Shown here: positions 6,359 through 14,940 of the stretch, in pieces
Position numbering within the stretch: position 1 is the stretch's first letter
How the letters are laid out: each line of letters begins with the position of its first letter
From: Sinomonas sp. P10A9
GTDB taxonomy: Bacteria > Actinomycetota > Actinomycetes > Actinomycetales > Micrococcaceae
Assembly: GCF_041022165.1 (NCBI RefSeq)
Contig: NZ_CP163302.1
Span: 4,092,001-4,156,000, forward strand
DNA length: 64,000 nt
Direction: 5' to 3'
Made by a program: the position numbers and the translations under genes
Notes under the pieces: generated by a model
What the model was told of the DNA's origin: nothing
Database searches by the model: none
Seen by the model: only the letters and a program-made list of their open reading frames with translations

Positions 6359-8049
6359 GCGCGCACACGTTCCTCACCCCGGTGCCAGACCTCGGCCTGC
6401 GCTACGACCTCGCCGTCATGGGCTCCGGCGCCGCGGGGCTCGCCGCCGCATGCCGGGCAGCGGCGGCGGGGCTGCGCGTCGTCGTGCTCGAGAAGGCGAC
6501 GCACCTCGGCGGGACGAGCGCCGCGGGGGGCGGCGTCATCTGGGCGCCCGACAACCCGCTCATGGAGCCGGGCTCCGATTCCCGTGAGCGCGCCGCCGCG
6601 TACCTGCGGGCGGCAACGGACGGTGCGATGGACGAGGAGGAGATCGACTGGTATCTGCGCGCGTCGCGCGAGGCCATCGACTTCCTCGACCGGGAGACCC
6701 GCGTGCAGCTCACCCCGCTGGACCGTCCGGACTACCACATGGAGTGGCCCGGGGCCGTGGCGGGCGGGCGCAGCCTCGACAACGATCCGTTCGACCCCGC
6801 GCTCTTCACCGGCATCCCCGGCCTTGCCGACGCGCTCCGGCCGCCCACGTACCTGCCGCTCATCTCGATGTACGAGCGGGACCACCTCCATGGCGCCGCT
6901 CCGGACCCCGCGATGCTGGCCGGGCGCGCGGCCGCGGGGGTGCGCACGATGGGCGGCGCGCTCGTCGGCGCTCTGGTCGCGACCGCCGTCGAGCACGGCG
7001 TGCACCTCGCGGTGTCGGCGCCGGTGGTGGGGCTCTCGTCCTTGGAGGAGGGCGTGCACGACGGCGACCGCTGGCTCGTGCGCATCGGCGACGGTTCCCC
7101 GTCATCGGCAACTCCGGCCGCCGCGCGGGCCGCCACCTCGCTGACCGCCGGCGCGGTGCTCATCGCCTCGGGCGGGTTCGAGCGCAACGCCGAGCTCGCG
7201 GCGTCGCTCCTCAAGTTCGCGACCACGGCGATCGGCGCGCCGTCCAACACGGGCGACGGACTGCTGCTCGGGCTGCGCGCGGGTGCGATGGTGAGCCAGA
7301 CGGGCGCGATCTGGGGCGTGCCGGTGATCGCGCCGGAAGGCTGGGAGTATGACGGCGCACCGACCGGGCGCATGGGCAACGTCGAGATGACGCTGCCGGG
7401 ATCGATCACGGTCAACGCGGCCGGGAAGCGGTTCGTGAACGAGGCGATGAACTACCACGACCTCTCACGGGTGTTCGCGAACATCGACCCGGAGACGTCA
7501 CGGCCTGCCAACAGCCCCGCGTGGCTCGTCTTCGACGCCGGCTACCGGGCGCGGTACCCCGTGGCGGGCAGCCCAGCCGGGACCGTGCCCGCCTGGATGC
7601 ACCGGGCCGCGACGCTCGCCGAATTGGCCGAGGAGATCGGCGTGGACCCCGGGGCACTCGCGGCGACGGTCCGGAGGTTCAACGCGGACGCGCGCGCCGG
7701 AGTGGATTCGGAGTTCGGCCGCGGGTCAACGGAACAGGACCGGCACCTCGGGGACCCGGCCATCGCGCCCAACCCGTGCCTGGCGCCGCTCGAGGCCGGG
7801 CCGTTCTTCGCGGTGCGCATCCACGCCGGGGCGCTCGGCACGGCCGGCGGCCTGGAGACGGACCTAGACGGGCGCGTCCTGACCCCAGCCGGCGAGCCGA
7901 TCCCGGGCCTGTACGCGGCGGGCAACTGCTCGGCGACGGTCTTCAAGGACGCATACCCGGGCGGCGGGGCCACGCTGGGCTCCGCGGTGGCGAAGGCCTT
8001 CGCGGCGGCTGGGCACGTGGTGCAGACGCGGGCGAGCGTCCCCGCCTGA
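6355..8049 (+). CDS. FAD-dependent dehydrogenase of the 3-ketosteroid dehydrogenase/fumarate reductase type
   Basis: 564 residues from ATG 6355, overlapping the previous stop by 4 bp. The N-terminus has the dinucleotide motif LAVMGSGAAGLAAACRAAAAG (split here at ~20-40) and VVVLEKATHLGGTSAAGGG; the C-terminal FAD-binding segment is PGLYAAGNCSATVFKDAYPGGGATLG. A central substrate lobe with AAGKRFVNEAMNYHDL matches the KstD/flavocytochrome c group, which desaturates or reduces C-C bonds next to a carbonyl. With the ene-reductase, YCII and alcohol dehydrogenase upstream, a small catabolic route for a cyclic or keto compound is likely; which one is not shown. Confidence 0.85.
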   Translation: MSAHTFLTPVPDLGLRYDLAVMGSGAAGLAAACRAAAAGLRVVVLEKATHLGGTSAAGGGVIWAPDNPLMEPGSDSRERAAAYLRAATDGAMDEEEIDWYLRASREAIDFLDRETRVQLTPLDRPDYHMEWPGAVAGGRSLDNDPFDPALFTGIPGLADALRPPTYLPLISMYERDHLHGAAPDPAMLAGRAAAGVRTMGGALVGALVATAVEHGVHLAVSAPVVGLSSLEEGVHDGDRWLVRIGDGSPSSATPAAARAATSLTAGAVLIASGGFERNAELAASLLKFATTAIGAPSNTGDGLLLGLRAGAMVSQTGAIWGVPVIAPEGWEYDGAPTGRMGNVEMTLPGSITVNAAGKRFVNEAMNYHDLSRVFANIDPETSRPANSPAWLVFDAGYRARYPVAGSPAGTVPAWMHRAATLAELAEEIGVDPGALAATVRRFNADARAGVDSEFGRGSTEQDRHLGDPAIAPNPCLAPLEAGPFFAVRIHAGALGTAGGLETDLDGRVLTPAGEPIPGLYAAGNCSATVFKDAYPGGGATLGSAVAKAFAAAGHVVQTRASVPA

Positions 8050-8140
8050 CTCCGTAGGCCCTTCGGACTGTGTGCCAGATTGCGGTGCCCCCGCCAGCGC
8101 TCTGTCTACGGTGAGGACACCACCAAGCATAGGAGCAGCC

Positions 8141-8422
8141 ATGAAAGCCATCTGGAACGGGACCGTCATCGCCGAATCGGACGACACCGTGGTCGTGGAA
8201 GGCAACCACTACTTCCCCAAGGAGTCGCTCTGCGATGAGTACTTCACCCCGGCCCGGAAGCACACCGTGTGCCCCTGGAAGGGACTCGCGAGCTACTACA
8301 CCGTCACCGCCGGCGGCAGGGAGAACCGGAACGCGGCCTGGTACTACCCCCGGCCGCTCCCGGGCGCCACTCAGGTGGCCGACAGGGTTGCCTTCTGGCA
8401 TGGGGTGACCGTCGAGGAGTGA
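8141..8422 (+). CDS. DUF427 protein
   Basis: 93 residues from ATG 8141 with AGGAGC 10 nt upstream; earlier in-frame starts lack a site. The protein has the DUF427 signature: KAIWNGTVIAES, VVVEGNHYFPKESL, HTVCPWKGLASYYTV and a closing AWYYPRPLPGATQVADRVAFW. These small beta-rich proteins are common in actinobacteria and have no settled function. It stands alone between two oxidase genes on the same strand. Confidence 0.85.
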   Translation: MKAIWNGTVIAESDDTVVVEGNHYFPKESLCDEYFTPARKHTVCPWKGLASYYTVTAGGRENRNAAWYYPRPLPGATQVADRVAFWHGVTVEE

Positions 8423-8598
8423 GAACGCACTCCCTCAGGGCCCTCAATGCTGCGGCCAGTTCGGTCGCCTCCTTGAAGATGGGGCGTGGGTGGATGACGG
8501 TTGCTGCGGCCCGCCTCGGCCGAGAGGATGGCACCATCGGCGGGCGCGGTTACCGCATCGCAGCTTGCTGTGGACAGAACCCAGACCAAAGGATGCCC

Positions 8599-9972
8599 AT
8601 GCCCCTCACCGAGCTCTCCGCCGTCGTCGAGAGCCTCCGCACCGTCCTACCCGGCAGGGTAGAGACCGACCCAGACCTGCTGGCGCGCTACACGACGGAC
8701 CGCTCAGGCCACCGCTCGAGCGGCGGGCCCCTCGTGGCCGTGCACCCGCACAGCATCGAGGACGTGCAGGCCGTATGCCGGATCGCGTGCGCTGCGAGGG
8801 TCCCGATTGTCAGCCGCGGAGCCGGCACCGGACTCGCCGGAGGGGCCATCGCCGGCCCGGGCGAGATCGTCATGTCCTTCCGCGACATGGACCAGGTCCT
8901 GGAGGTCTCGGAGGTGAACCGGCTCGCCGTCGTCCAACCCGGCATCCTCAACGGCCAGCTCAACGCGGTCCTGGCGGAGCACGGCCTGTGGTGGGCGCCG
9001 GATCCGGCGAGCAAGGACATCTCCACGGTCGGGGGCAACGTCGCCATGAACGCCGGCGGCCTGCTGTGCGCGAAGTACGGCGTGACGCGGGAGGCGGTAC
9101 TCGCTCTCAAGGTCGTCCTCGCGGACGGCACCCTCCTCTCGGTCGGCCACCGGACGGTCAAGGGCGTCACGGGTTACGACCTCTGCGCCCTGATGATCGG
9201 CTCCGAGGGCACCCTGGGCATCATCGTCGAGTGCACCCTCAAGCTCCAGCCCCTCCCGGCGGGGGACGCCGTGACGATCGGGGCCTTCTTCGAGACTCTC
9301 GACGATGCGGTGTCGGCCGTCACGGAGACCACCAGACGGGGGCATGTGCCCGCCATCATGGAGCTCATGGACCGGCGGACGCTCGACTTCGTCCGCCAGT
9401 TCACGGGTCAGGACATTGCACCAGGCGCCGGAGCCTACGTCCTCGTCCAGTGCGACGGGGCATCGGCTGCGGACACCGCCGAGCGGATTGCCGCCATCGC
9501 CCAGAGCTCCGGCGGCACAGTCGAGATCACCACCGACCCCGACGAGTCCAGGCGCCTCGTGGACTTCCGACGCGGCGCCTTCCCCGCGCTCGAGGCGATG
9601 GGAACGCTGCTCGTCGAGGACATCGCGGTCCCGCGCGACCAGATGGGCGCCGCCTTCGCCGCCATCCGGCGCATCGAGGACAAGCATGGCGTCGTCATCC
9701 CCACGACGTGCCACGCGGGCGACGGCAACCTCCACCCCACCTTCGTTTTCACGGGCGACGACGTGCCCGAGCGCGTCTGGGATGCCGCAGCCGAGATCTT
9801 CACGACGGCGCTCCAGCTCGGCGGCACGCTCACGGGTGAACACGGTATCGGCCTGCTCAAGCGGCGATGGCTCGGCGACGAGCTGGGCGACGCGCAGTAC
9901 GACCTCCAGCGCCGGATCAAGCACGTCTTCGATCCGGACAACATCCTCAACCCCGGCAAGGTCTTCGCCTGA
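8599..9972 (+). CDS. FAD-linked oxidase, glycolate oxidase GlcD / D-lactate dehydrogenase family
   Basis: 457 residues. ATG 8599 is preferred over ATG 8593 because AAAGGA (8587-8592) is then 6 nt away. The FAD (PCMH-type) domain is clear: VPIVSRGAGTGLAGGA (~67-82), NVAMNAGGLLCAKYGVTREAV and TVKGVTGYDL, GSEGTLGII. The C-terminal cap has CHAGDGNLHPTF (~371-382) and TGEHGIGLLKRRWL, the metal/substrate signature of GlcD and D-lactate dehydrogenases, and ends FDPDNILNPGKVF. It oxidises a D-2-hydroxy acid. There is no iron-sulfur partner (GlcF-like) beside it, so it may pass electrons to another acceptor. Confidence 0.9.
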   Translation: MPLTELSAVVESLRTVLPGRVETDPDLLARYTTDRSGHRSSGGPLVAVHPHSIEDVQAVCRIACAARVPIVSRGAGTGLAGGAIAGPGEIVMSFRDMDQVLEVSEVNRLAVVQPGILNGQLNAVLAEHGLWWAPDPASKDISTVGGNVAMNAGGLLCAKYGVTREAVLALKVVLADGTLLSVGHRTVKGVTGYDLCALMIGSEGTLGIIVECTLKLQPLPAGDAVTIGAFFETLDDAVSAVTETTRRGHVPAIMELMDRRTLDFVRQFTGQDIAPGAGAYVLVQCDGASAADTAERIAAIAQSSGGTVEITTDPDESRRLVDFRRGAFPALEAMGTLLVEDIAVPRDQMGAAFAAIRRIEDKHGVVIPTTCHAGDGNLHPTFVFTGDDVPERVWDAAAEIFTTALQLGGTLTGEHGIGLLKRRWLGDELGDAQYDLQRRIKHVFDPDNILNPGKVFA

Positions 9973-10048
9973 CGAGGCCTTCCCTCGAGGATGGGGGCAT
10001 GACGGAACAGGGCGGGCAGCTCTCGATCGAGCTCGAGGGATACACCCC

Positions 10049-10315
10049 ATGCCGTGGTGGAAGCGGATCTTCGCCCTCCTCGGCTCCGAGTACGGCCGGA
10101 CCGAGCTTCGGTTCGTCGCCCGTTCAGTCGGAAGGACGCTCCACGCCGGGACGCCGTTCGTCGCCCCCGCGCTCGCCCCGGACCCGCCTACGGAGGAGTC
10201 CGCGCCAGGGATGGACGCAAGCCTCGAGGTGCTCACGTCCCAGGTAGTCCACGACGGGTGGGTGCCTGCTGGGCGCCGAAACGAGCCATGGTCGTCGACC
10301 TATACGCGGTCGTAG
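10049..10315 (+). CDS. Small hypothetical protein
   Basis: A possible 88-residue protein from ATG 10049 with GAGGGA (10036-10041) 7 nt upstream, in a 450-bp stretch otherwise without a gene. It begins MPWWKRIFALLGSEYGRTEL and ends in a Trp-containing stretch. I recognise no domain. The rest of 9973-10425 holds nothing I can support. Confidence 0.3.
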   Translation: MPWWKRIFALLGSEYGRTELRFVARSVGRTLHAGTPFVAPALAPDPPTEESAPGMDASLEVLTSQVVHDGWVPAGRRNEPWSSTYTRS

Positions 10316-10425
10316 GCGGGCCAAGTGGCAGCGTCACTGTCGCGGAGCCACTCGGCCCCTGCCATGTGAAGAGTCCCTCTCGTTGGTTCGTGGAACCCCA
10401 GATGAAACGCCACACTAGGCGGTCT

Positions 10426-11457
10426 TCAGCGTCCCGGATAGACGATGGCCTTGAGCTGCCCGGGCTGCCGGCCCGCGTTCAGGGCGGCCTCGGCCTCGCT
10501 GAGGGGGAAGCCGCCGGTGACCAGCACGTCGAGGTCAACGAGTCCCTTGGCGACGAGCTGGATCGCAAGAGGCCACGTGTTTGTGTAGCGGAAGACGCCG
10601 GATAGCCAGATCTCGCGGTTCTGGAGGTAGGAGACGGGAAGCTCGACGTCGTCCGCGCCCATCCCGACCAGGATGACGCGACCGGCAGGGCCGACAGCAC
10701 GAATGCCAGAGCGCACGGCGGCCGGCGCCCCGGATGCGTCGATGAAGGCGTCCACATCAAGGCCTTCGACCCGGTCGGTCAGCGGGTCCAGAGCGTGGGT
10801 GGCTCCGTGCTCAAGGGCGAAGGCGAGCCGCTGGGGCGAGATGTCGCTGATGTAGACCTCGCTCGCGCCGAAGGCCCGGGCGGTCTGGGCGGCGATGATG
10901 CCGATCGGGCCTGCGCCGGCAATGAGCACCCGGCTGCCAGGGCGGATATCGGCCCGCTGGCAGGCCCAGATCCCCACCGAGAGGGGCTCGATGAGGGCGG
11001 CAGCCTCGTCGCTGATTGCATCCGGGATCTCGTAGGCGAAGTCGCCCTGAATCGCAACGTACTCCGTGAAGGCGCCGTCGATCGGCGGCGTCGCGTAGAA
11101 CTCGATGTCTGGGCAGAGGTTGTAGCGTCCCGCCTTGCACTGGGCGCACGTGCGGCACGGCCGCTGGGGTTCGACGGCGACCCGCTGGCCCACCCGCGCG
11201 GGGTCCACCTTCGCGCCGACGGCGGCGATCCGGCCCGAGAGCTCGTGCCCGAGGACGAGGGGGTGGTCGACGACGTACTCGCCGATCCGGCCGTGCTGGT
11301 AGTAGTGGATGTCGCTCCCGCAGACTCCGACGGCGGCGACCTGGACGAGGACCTGGTCGTCGTCCAGGACAGGGACATCGAGGGTGTCGAGGACAATCTC
11401 ACCCTGACGCTTGAGCACGGAGGCGCGCATGATGGTGGGCGGGGCGGTGACGGTCAT
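10426..11457 (-). CDS. Polyol (sorbitol/xylitol-type) dehydrogenase, zinc-dependent
   Basis: 343 residues from ATG at 11457, with AAGGAT ahead of it. Features: VGVCGSDIHYYQHGRIGEYV (catalytic Cys), GHELSGRIAAVG, the structural-zinc lobe PCRTCAQCKAGRYNLCP, and NAD-binding GAGPIGIIAAQTARAFG. This is the sorbitol/xylitol dehydrogenase group, which oxidises polyols to ketoses. It is the last gene of an operon with an ABC importer (binding protein and two permeases), 17 bp after the second permease, so the transported substrate is probably a sugar alcohol. Confidence 0.88.
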   Translation of the reverse strand: MTVTAPPTIMRASVLKRQGEIVLDTLDVPVLDDDQVLVQVAAVGVCGSDIHYYQHGRIGEYVVDHPLVLGHELSGRIAAVGAKVDPARVGQRVAVEPQRPCRTCAQCKAGRYNLCPDIEFYATPPIDGAFTEYVAIQGDFAYEIPDAISDEAAALIEPLSVGIWACQRADIRPGSRVLIAGAGPIGIIAAQTARAFGASEVYISDISPQRLAFALEHGATHALDPLTDRVEGLDVDAFIDASGAPAAVRSGIRAVGPAGRVILVGMGADDVELPVSYLQNREIWLSGVFRYTNTWPLAIQLVAKGLVDLDVLVTGGFPLSEAEAALNAGRQPGQLKAIVYPGR

Positions 11458-11474
11458 GATGAGATCCTTCGCGG

Positions 11475-12362
11475 TTACTTGACGGCGCCGAGCGAGAGGC
11501 CCTGGACCAGCTTGTCCTGGGCAGCGAAGCCGGCGATGAGGACGGGGAGGGAGATGGCCACGGCCGCAGCGCATACCTTGGCCAGGAAGAGGCCCTGACT
11601 CGTGACGAAGCTGGTGAGGAACACCGGAGCGGTATAGGCGGCGGTGCTGGTGAGCACGTTGGCGAACAGGAGCTCATTCCAGCTGAAGATGAAGCAGATC
11701 AGCGCCGTGGCCGCGATGCCGGGACCCGAGATGGGCACGATGATGCGGCGGAAGATGGCGGGCAGGCTCGCGCCGTCGATCGCGGCGGCCTCGAGGATCT
11801 CCACGGGCACCTCGCTGAGGAAGGACCGCATCATCCACACTGCGATGGGCAGGTTCATGGACGTGTACAGGATCACCAGGAGCAGGATGCTGTCCAGCAG
11901 TCCGGTGGACTTGGCGATCAGGTAGATCGGCAGCAGGCCTGCCACAACGGGGAGCATCTTCGTGGAGAGGAAGAAGAACATCACGTCCGACCATTTCTTC
12001 ACGGGGCGGATGGACAGCGCGTAGGCGGCCGGGATGGACAGCGCCAGCACCAGGACCGTCGAGATGATGCTCGCCATGGCCGAGTTCAGCAGCGGCGGGA
12101 TGGGGGACGCACCGGAGGTGGAGCCCAGGAAGTTGGCGTAGCCGTCCAGTGTCAGGGGTGCGAGCAGCGACGGCGGGTTCGTGGCGGCGTCGGCCTCGCC
12201 ATGCAGCGAGGTCAGCACCATCCACGCCGCGGGGGCGACGAACAGCAGGCCGACGGCCCAGGCCAGCAGCCCCAGCAAGAGCGTCGCTGACTTCCTCTTG
12301 CGGGCGGTCCGCGCCATGGAACGGGTGGACCTGGGGGCACCGCGGGTTGCGAGGGTGGTCAT
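11475..12362 (-). CDS. ABC polyol transporter permease (MalG-like)
   Basis: 295 residues. The start is ATG 12362, overlapping the stop of the upstream permease (ATGA). Six transmembrane helices are visible, after a basic N-terminal tail, with the ATPase-contact EAA loop EAAAIDGASLPAIFRRIIVPISGPG (~205-230). This is the second inner-membrane subunit of a carbohydrate importer of the MalG type. It works with the neighbouring MalF-like subunit and binding protein; no ATPase gene is present nearby. Confidence 0.9.
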   Translation of the reverse strand: MTTLATRGAPRSTRSMARTARKRKSATLLLGLLAWAVGLLFVAPAAWMVLTSLHGEADAATNPPSLLAPLTLDGYANFLGSTSGASPIPPLLNSAMASIISTVLVLALSIPAAYALSIRPVKKWSDVMFFFLSTKMLPVVAGLLPIYLIAKSTGLLDSILLLVILYTSMNLPIAVWMMRSFLSEVPVEILEAAAIDGASLPAIFRRIIVPISGPGIAATALICFIFSWNELLFANVLTSTAAYTAPVFLTSFVTSQGLFLAKVCAAAVAISLPVLIAGFAAQDKLVQGLSLGAVK

Positions 12363-13318
12363 CGGTTCTCCTCCTTCAGGAGCGTGGAGACAGTTCTCAA
12401 GGCGAAAGTTGCCAGCAGCAGTGAGCCGATCACAATGACGACGCCGGCCGCCGAGGCTGCCCCGTAGTCGTGGGCCAGGAAGAAGGTCTGGAAGATGCTG
12501 TACGGGAGGTTCGCCGTGCCCAGCCCACCCGAGGTGATCGTGAAGACCGCGTCGAAGTTCTGCACGATGTAGATCGATCCGAGCAGCGCCGCGAGCTCGA
12601 GGTATCTGCGCAGGTGCGGGAGGGTCATGAACCGGAAGACCTGCCAGCCGGTGGCCCCGTCGATCCTGGCGGCCTCGATGACGTCGAGGGGCCGGGACTG
12701 CAGGCCAGCGAGCAGAATCAGCATCATGAACGGGGTCCACTGCCAGATCAGGTCGACCTCGATGGCACCGAGCGGCTGGAGGGAGATCCAGTCCGGCTGC
12801 GGGGCCTGGAATCCGAAGAGGTTGCCGACCCAGTTCAGGACGCCGTTGAGCAGGCCGTATTCCGGGTTGAATAGGGCGTGCTTCCAGAGCAGAGCCGAGG
12901 CAACAGGCACGATCAGGAACGGGGTGATAAGGATGGTGCGCACGATCCCGCGTCCCCAGAAGTGCCGATCCAGCAGAAGCGCGATCGCCAGACCGAGGAC
13001 CAGGCTGACGAGCACCACGACTACGGTCAGGACGATGGTCGTGATCACCGAGGTGCGCAGGGCCTCGTCGGTGAACACCGCCACGTAGTTGTCGAACCAG
13101 CCGAACTTCACGTCGTTCGGGTAGAGGGCGTTCCAGTCGAAGAACGAGATGGCGATGGTGATCACGAAGGGCAGCTGGGTCACTGCGATCATGAAGATCA
13201 AGGCCGGAAGGAGAGGGGCCCGGCGTGCCCATGCCGCAGCCCTCTCGAGGCTTGCCTTCTTGCCCGGGGCCGGCTTCGTCTTCGCCGGGCGGGTCTGTGC
13301 GCTTGATGCGATGGCCAT
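12359..13318 (-). CDS. ABC polyol transporter permease (MalF-like)
   Basis: 319 residues starting MAIASSAQTRP, with GGAG 6 nt upstream; an ATG four codons earlier has a poorer site. The first helix follows a Lys/Pro-rich tail. The EAA motif EAARIDGATGWQVFRFMTLPHL (split region ~215-236) is the ATPase docking loop. It is the MalF-type membrane subunit of the same importer and follows the binding-protein gene after a strong hairpin. Confidence 0.9.
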   Translation of the reverse strand: MAIASSAQTRPAKTKPAPGKKASLERAAAWARRAPLLPALIFMIAVTQLPFVITIAISFFDWNALYPNDVKFGWFDNYVAVFTDEALRTSVITTIVLTVVVVLVSLVLGLAIALLLDRHFWGRGIVRTILITPFLIVPVASALLWKHALFNPEYGLLNGVLNWVGNLFGFQAPQPDWISLQPLGAIEVDLIWQWTPFMMLILLAGLQSRPLDVIEAARIDGATGWQVFRFMTLPHLRRYLELAALLGSIYIVQNFDAVFTITSGGLGTANLPYSIFQTFFLAHDYGAASAAGVVIVIGSLLLATFALRTVSTLLKEENR

Positions 13319-13339
13319 TCTGCACTCCATGGGTTCTGT

Positions 13340-13374
13340 CCCTCCCCCCGCCCCGAGGGGCGGGAGGGGGAGGG
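13340..13374 (-). promoter_or_regulatory. GC-rich intercistronic stem-loop
   Basis: C-rich and G-rich arms (CCCTCCCCCCGCCCC at 13340-13354 facing a G-run at 13357-13374) fold into a very stable hairpin between the binding-protein gene and the first permease. Such elements commonly protect or partly terminate the upstream mRNA, giving more binding protein than permease. No T-run is present. Confidence 0.55.
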
Positions 13375-13417
13375 TGCTGCGGCAGACGGATGCCTTCGCG
13401 CCCGCCGCAGCCCGGGG

Positions 13418-14773
13418 TTACTTCTTGTACTTGTCCGCGACCTTCTGGGCGAGGGCCTGACCCTTGTCCAAGGCCTGCTGGACGGTCTCCTTGCCGGCGA
13501 TCGCGCTGGTGACTTCCTGCGAGACCTGGGTGCCCAAATCCGCGAACTCGGGGATCGCGATGAACTGGATGCCGGGGGCCGGTCGGGGCTGGACGCCGGG
13601 GTTCGCCGGGTTGGCGGCGTTGATCGCGTCCTGGGTCGGCTTGTAGAAAGCAGCGGCGGCCTTCTGGTAGTCGGCGTTCTCGAAGGTCGAGGTCCGCTTT
13701 CCGGCCGGAACGCGGCTCCACCCGAGCTGCTGCCCTACGAGGTCCTCGTACTTCTTGCTCGAGGCCCACGCGATGAACTTCGCTGCGGCATCCTGATGCT
13801 TGGCTGCCTTCTCGACACCCCACGCCCAGGAGTAGAGCCAGCCGGAGCTCTTGGTCTGCTCGACCGGGGCCGCGACGTAGCCGATCTTGCCCGTCACGGG
13901 CGAGTCCTTGGCCTCGAGGGAACCTGCCGCGGCGGTGGAGTCGTACCACATGGCGACCTTGCCCTGCTGCAGGTTGTTCAGGCACTCGGTGTAACCGGCC
14001 TGCGGTGCGCCGTTCTCGCCATGGTCGCGCACGAGATCCGTGTAGAACTGGGTGGCCTTGACGAATTCCGGGGCATTGACCTGGGCGTTCCAGTCCTTGT
14101 CGAACCATGTGCCCCCAAACGTGTTGACCACGGTGGTCAGCGGGGCGAAGACCTGCCCCCACCCCGGCTGGCCGCGCAGGCAGATGCCCTTCATGCCGGG
14201 CTGCGCGCCGTCGGCCTGCGCGGCGAGGTCTGCGATCTGCTGCCAGGTGGGGTGCTCGGGCATGGTCAGGCCCTTGGCCGCGAAGACGTCCTTCCGGTAC
14301 ATCATGAAGGAGGACTCCCCGTAGAAAGGCTCGGCGTAGAGCTTGCCGTCCGCCCCCGTCAGGGACTTCGTCATCGGGGCGAGGATATCGGCCTGGTCGA
14401 AGTCCGCCGCCTTGGCAACCGTGTCGTCGAGGGGGGAGAGCCAGCCGTTCTTGGAGTAGAACGGGACCTCGTAGTTGCTGATGGAGGCCACGTCGTACTG
14501 GCCGGCCTGGCTGGAGAACTCCTGGCTGATCTTCGAGCGGACATCGTTCTCGGGCAGTACCGTGAAGTTGACCTTGATGCCGGTCTCCTTCGTGAAGTTG
14601 TCGGCGGTGAGCTTCTGCAGGTCAACCATCTGAGGGTTGTTCACCATCAGCACGTTGACCTCCTTGTCGGTCGCGGAGCTCGAGCCTCCGGCCCCGCCAC
14701 AGGCCGAGAGGCCGACGGCCAGACATGATGCGGCGGCCGCGACGGCGACGGCACGGTTTTTCCCACGGGTCAT
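13418..14773 (-). CDS. ABC polyol-binding lipoprotein
   Basis: 451 residues from ATG 14773, preceded by AAGGAG. The N-terminus is a lipoprotein signal: basic MTRGKNRAV, a hydrophobic Ala/Val run and the lipobox LSACG. The mature part is a large family-1 solute-binding protein (NVLMVNNPQMVDLQKLTADNFTKETGI, then a Trp-rich C-terminal half), similar in size to the SmoE/mannitol-sorbitol class. It is the first gene of the operon and is divergent from the AraC-type regulator, 167 bp away. Substrate assignment to polyols rests on the dehydrogenase in the operon. Confidence 0.9.
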   Translation of the reverse strand: MTRGKNRAVAVAAAASCLAVGLSACGGAGGSSSATDKEVNVLMVNNPQMVDLQKLTADNFTKETGIKVNFTVLPENDVRSKISQEFSSQAGQYDVASISNYEVPFYSKNGWLSPLDDTVAKAADFDQADILAPMTKSLTGADGKLYAEPFYGESSFMMYRKDVFAAKGLTMPEHPTWQQIADLAAQADGAQPGMKGICLRGQPGWGQVFAPLTTVVNTFGGTWFDKDWNAQVNAPEFVKATQFYTDLVRDHGENGAPQAGYTECLNNLQQGKVAMWYDSTAAAGSLEAKDSPVTGKIGYVAAPVEQTKSSGWLYSWAWGVEKAAKHQDAAAKFIAWASSKKYEDLVGQQLGWSRVPAGKRTSTFENADYQKAAAAFYKPTQDAINAANPANPGVQPRPAPGIQFIAIPEFADLGTQVSQEVTSAIAGKETVQQALDKGQALAQKVADKYKK

Positions 14774-14940
14774 CAAAGGACTCCTTCGTTCTTGATCACG
14801 GACCGCTCGCCCTGCTCTCGGGCTGACTCGGCCGGGTCTCCTGTCCGGCGACTCTGGCCGGATCTCTTGATGTCTCAAGCGTAGAAAGTGACTCACCGCA
14901 CAACTAGCGCGCTCAGCGCAGCTTTCTGATACTTATTTGC

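Noticed and set aside
13340..13374. Hairpin considered as a full transcription terminator
   Set aside because: No T-tract, and the permease genes downstream lack a clear promoter of their own; partial attenuation or mRNA protection is more likely.
11475..14162. An 895-codon minus-strand frame across the ABC operon
   Set aside because: The real gene is the final 295 codons (second permease); the rest overlaps the binding protein and first permease in a wrong frame.
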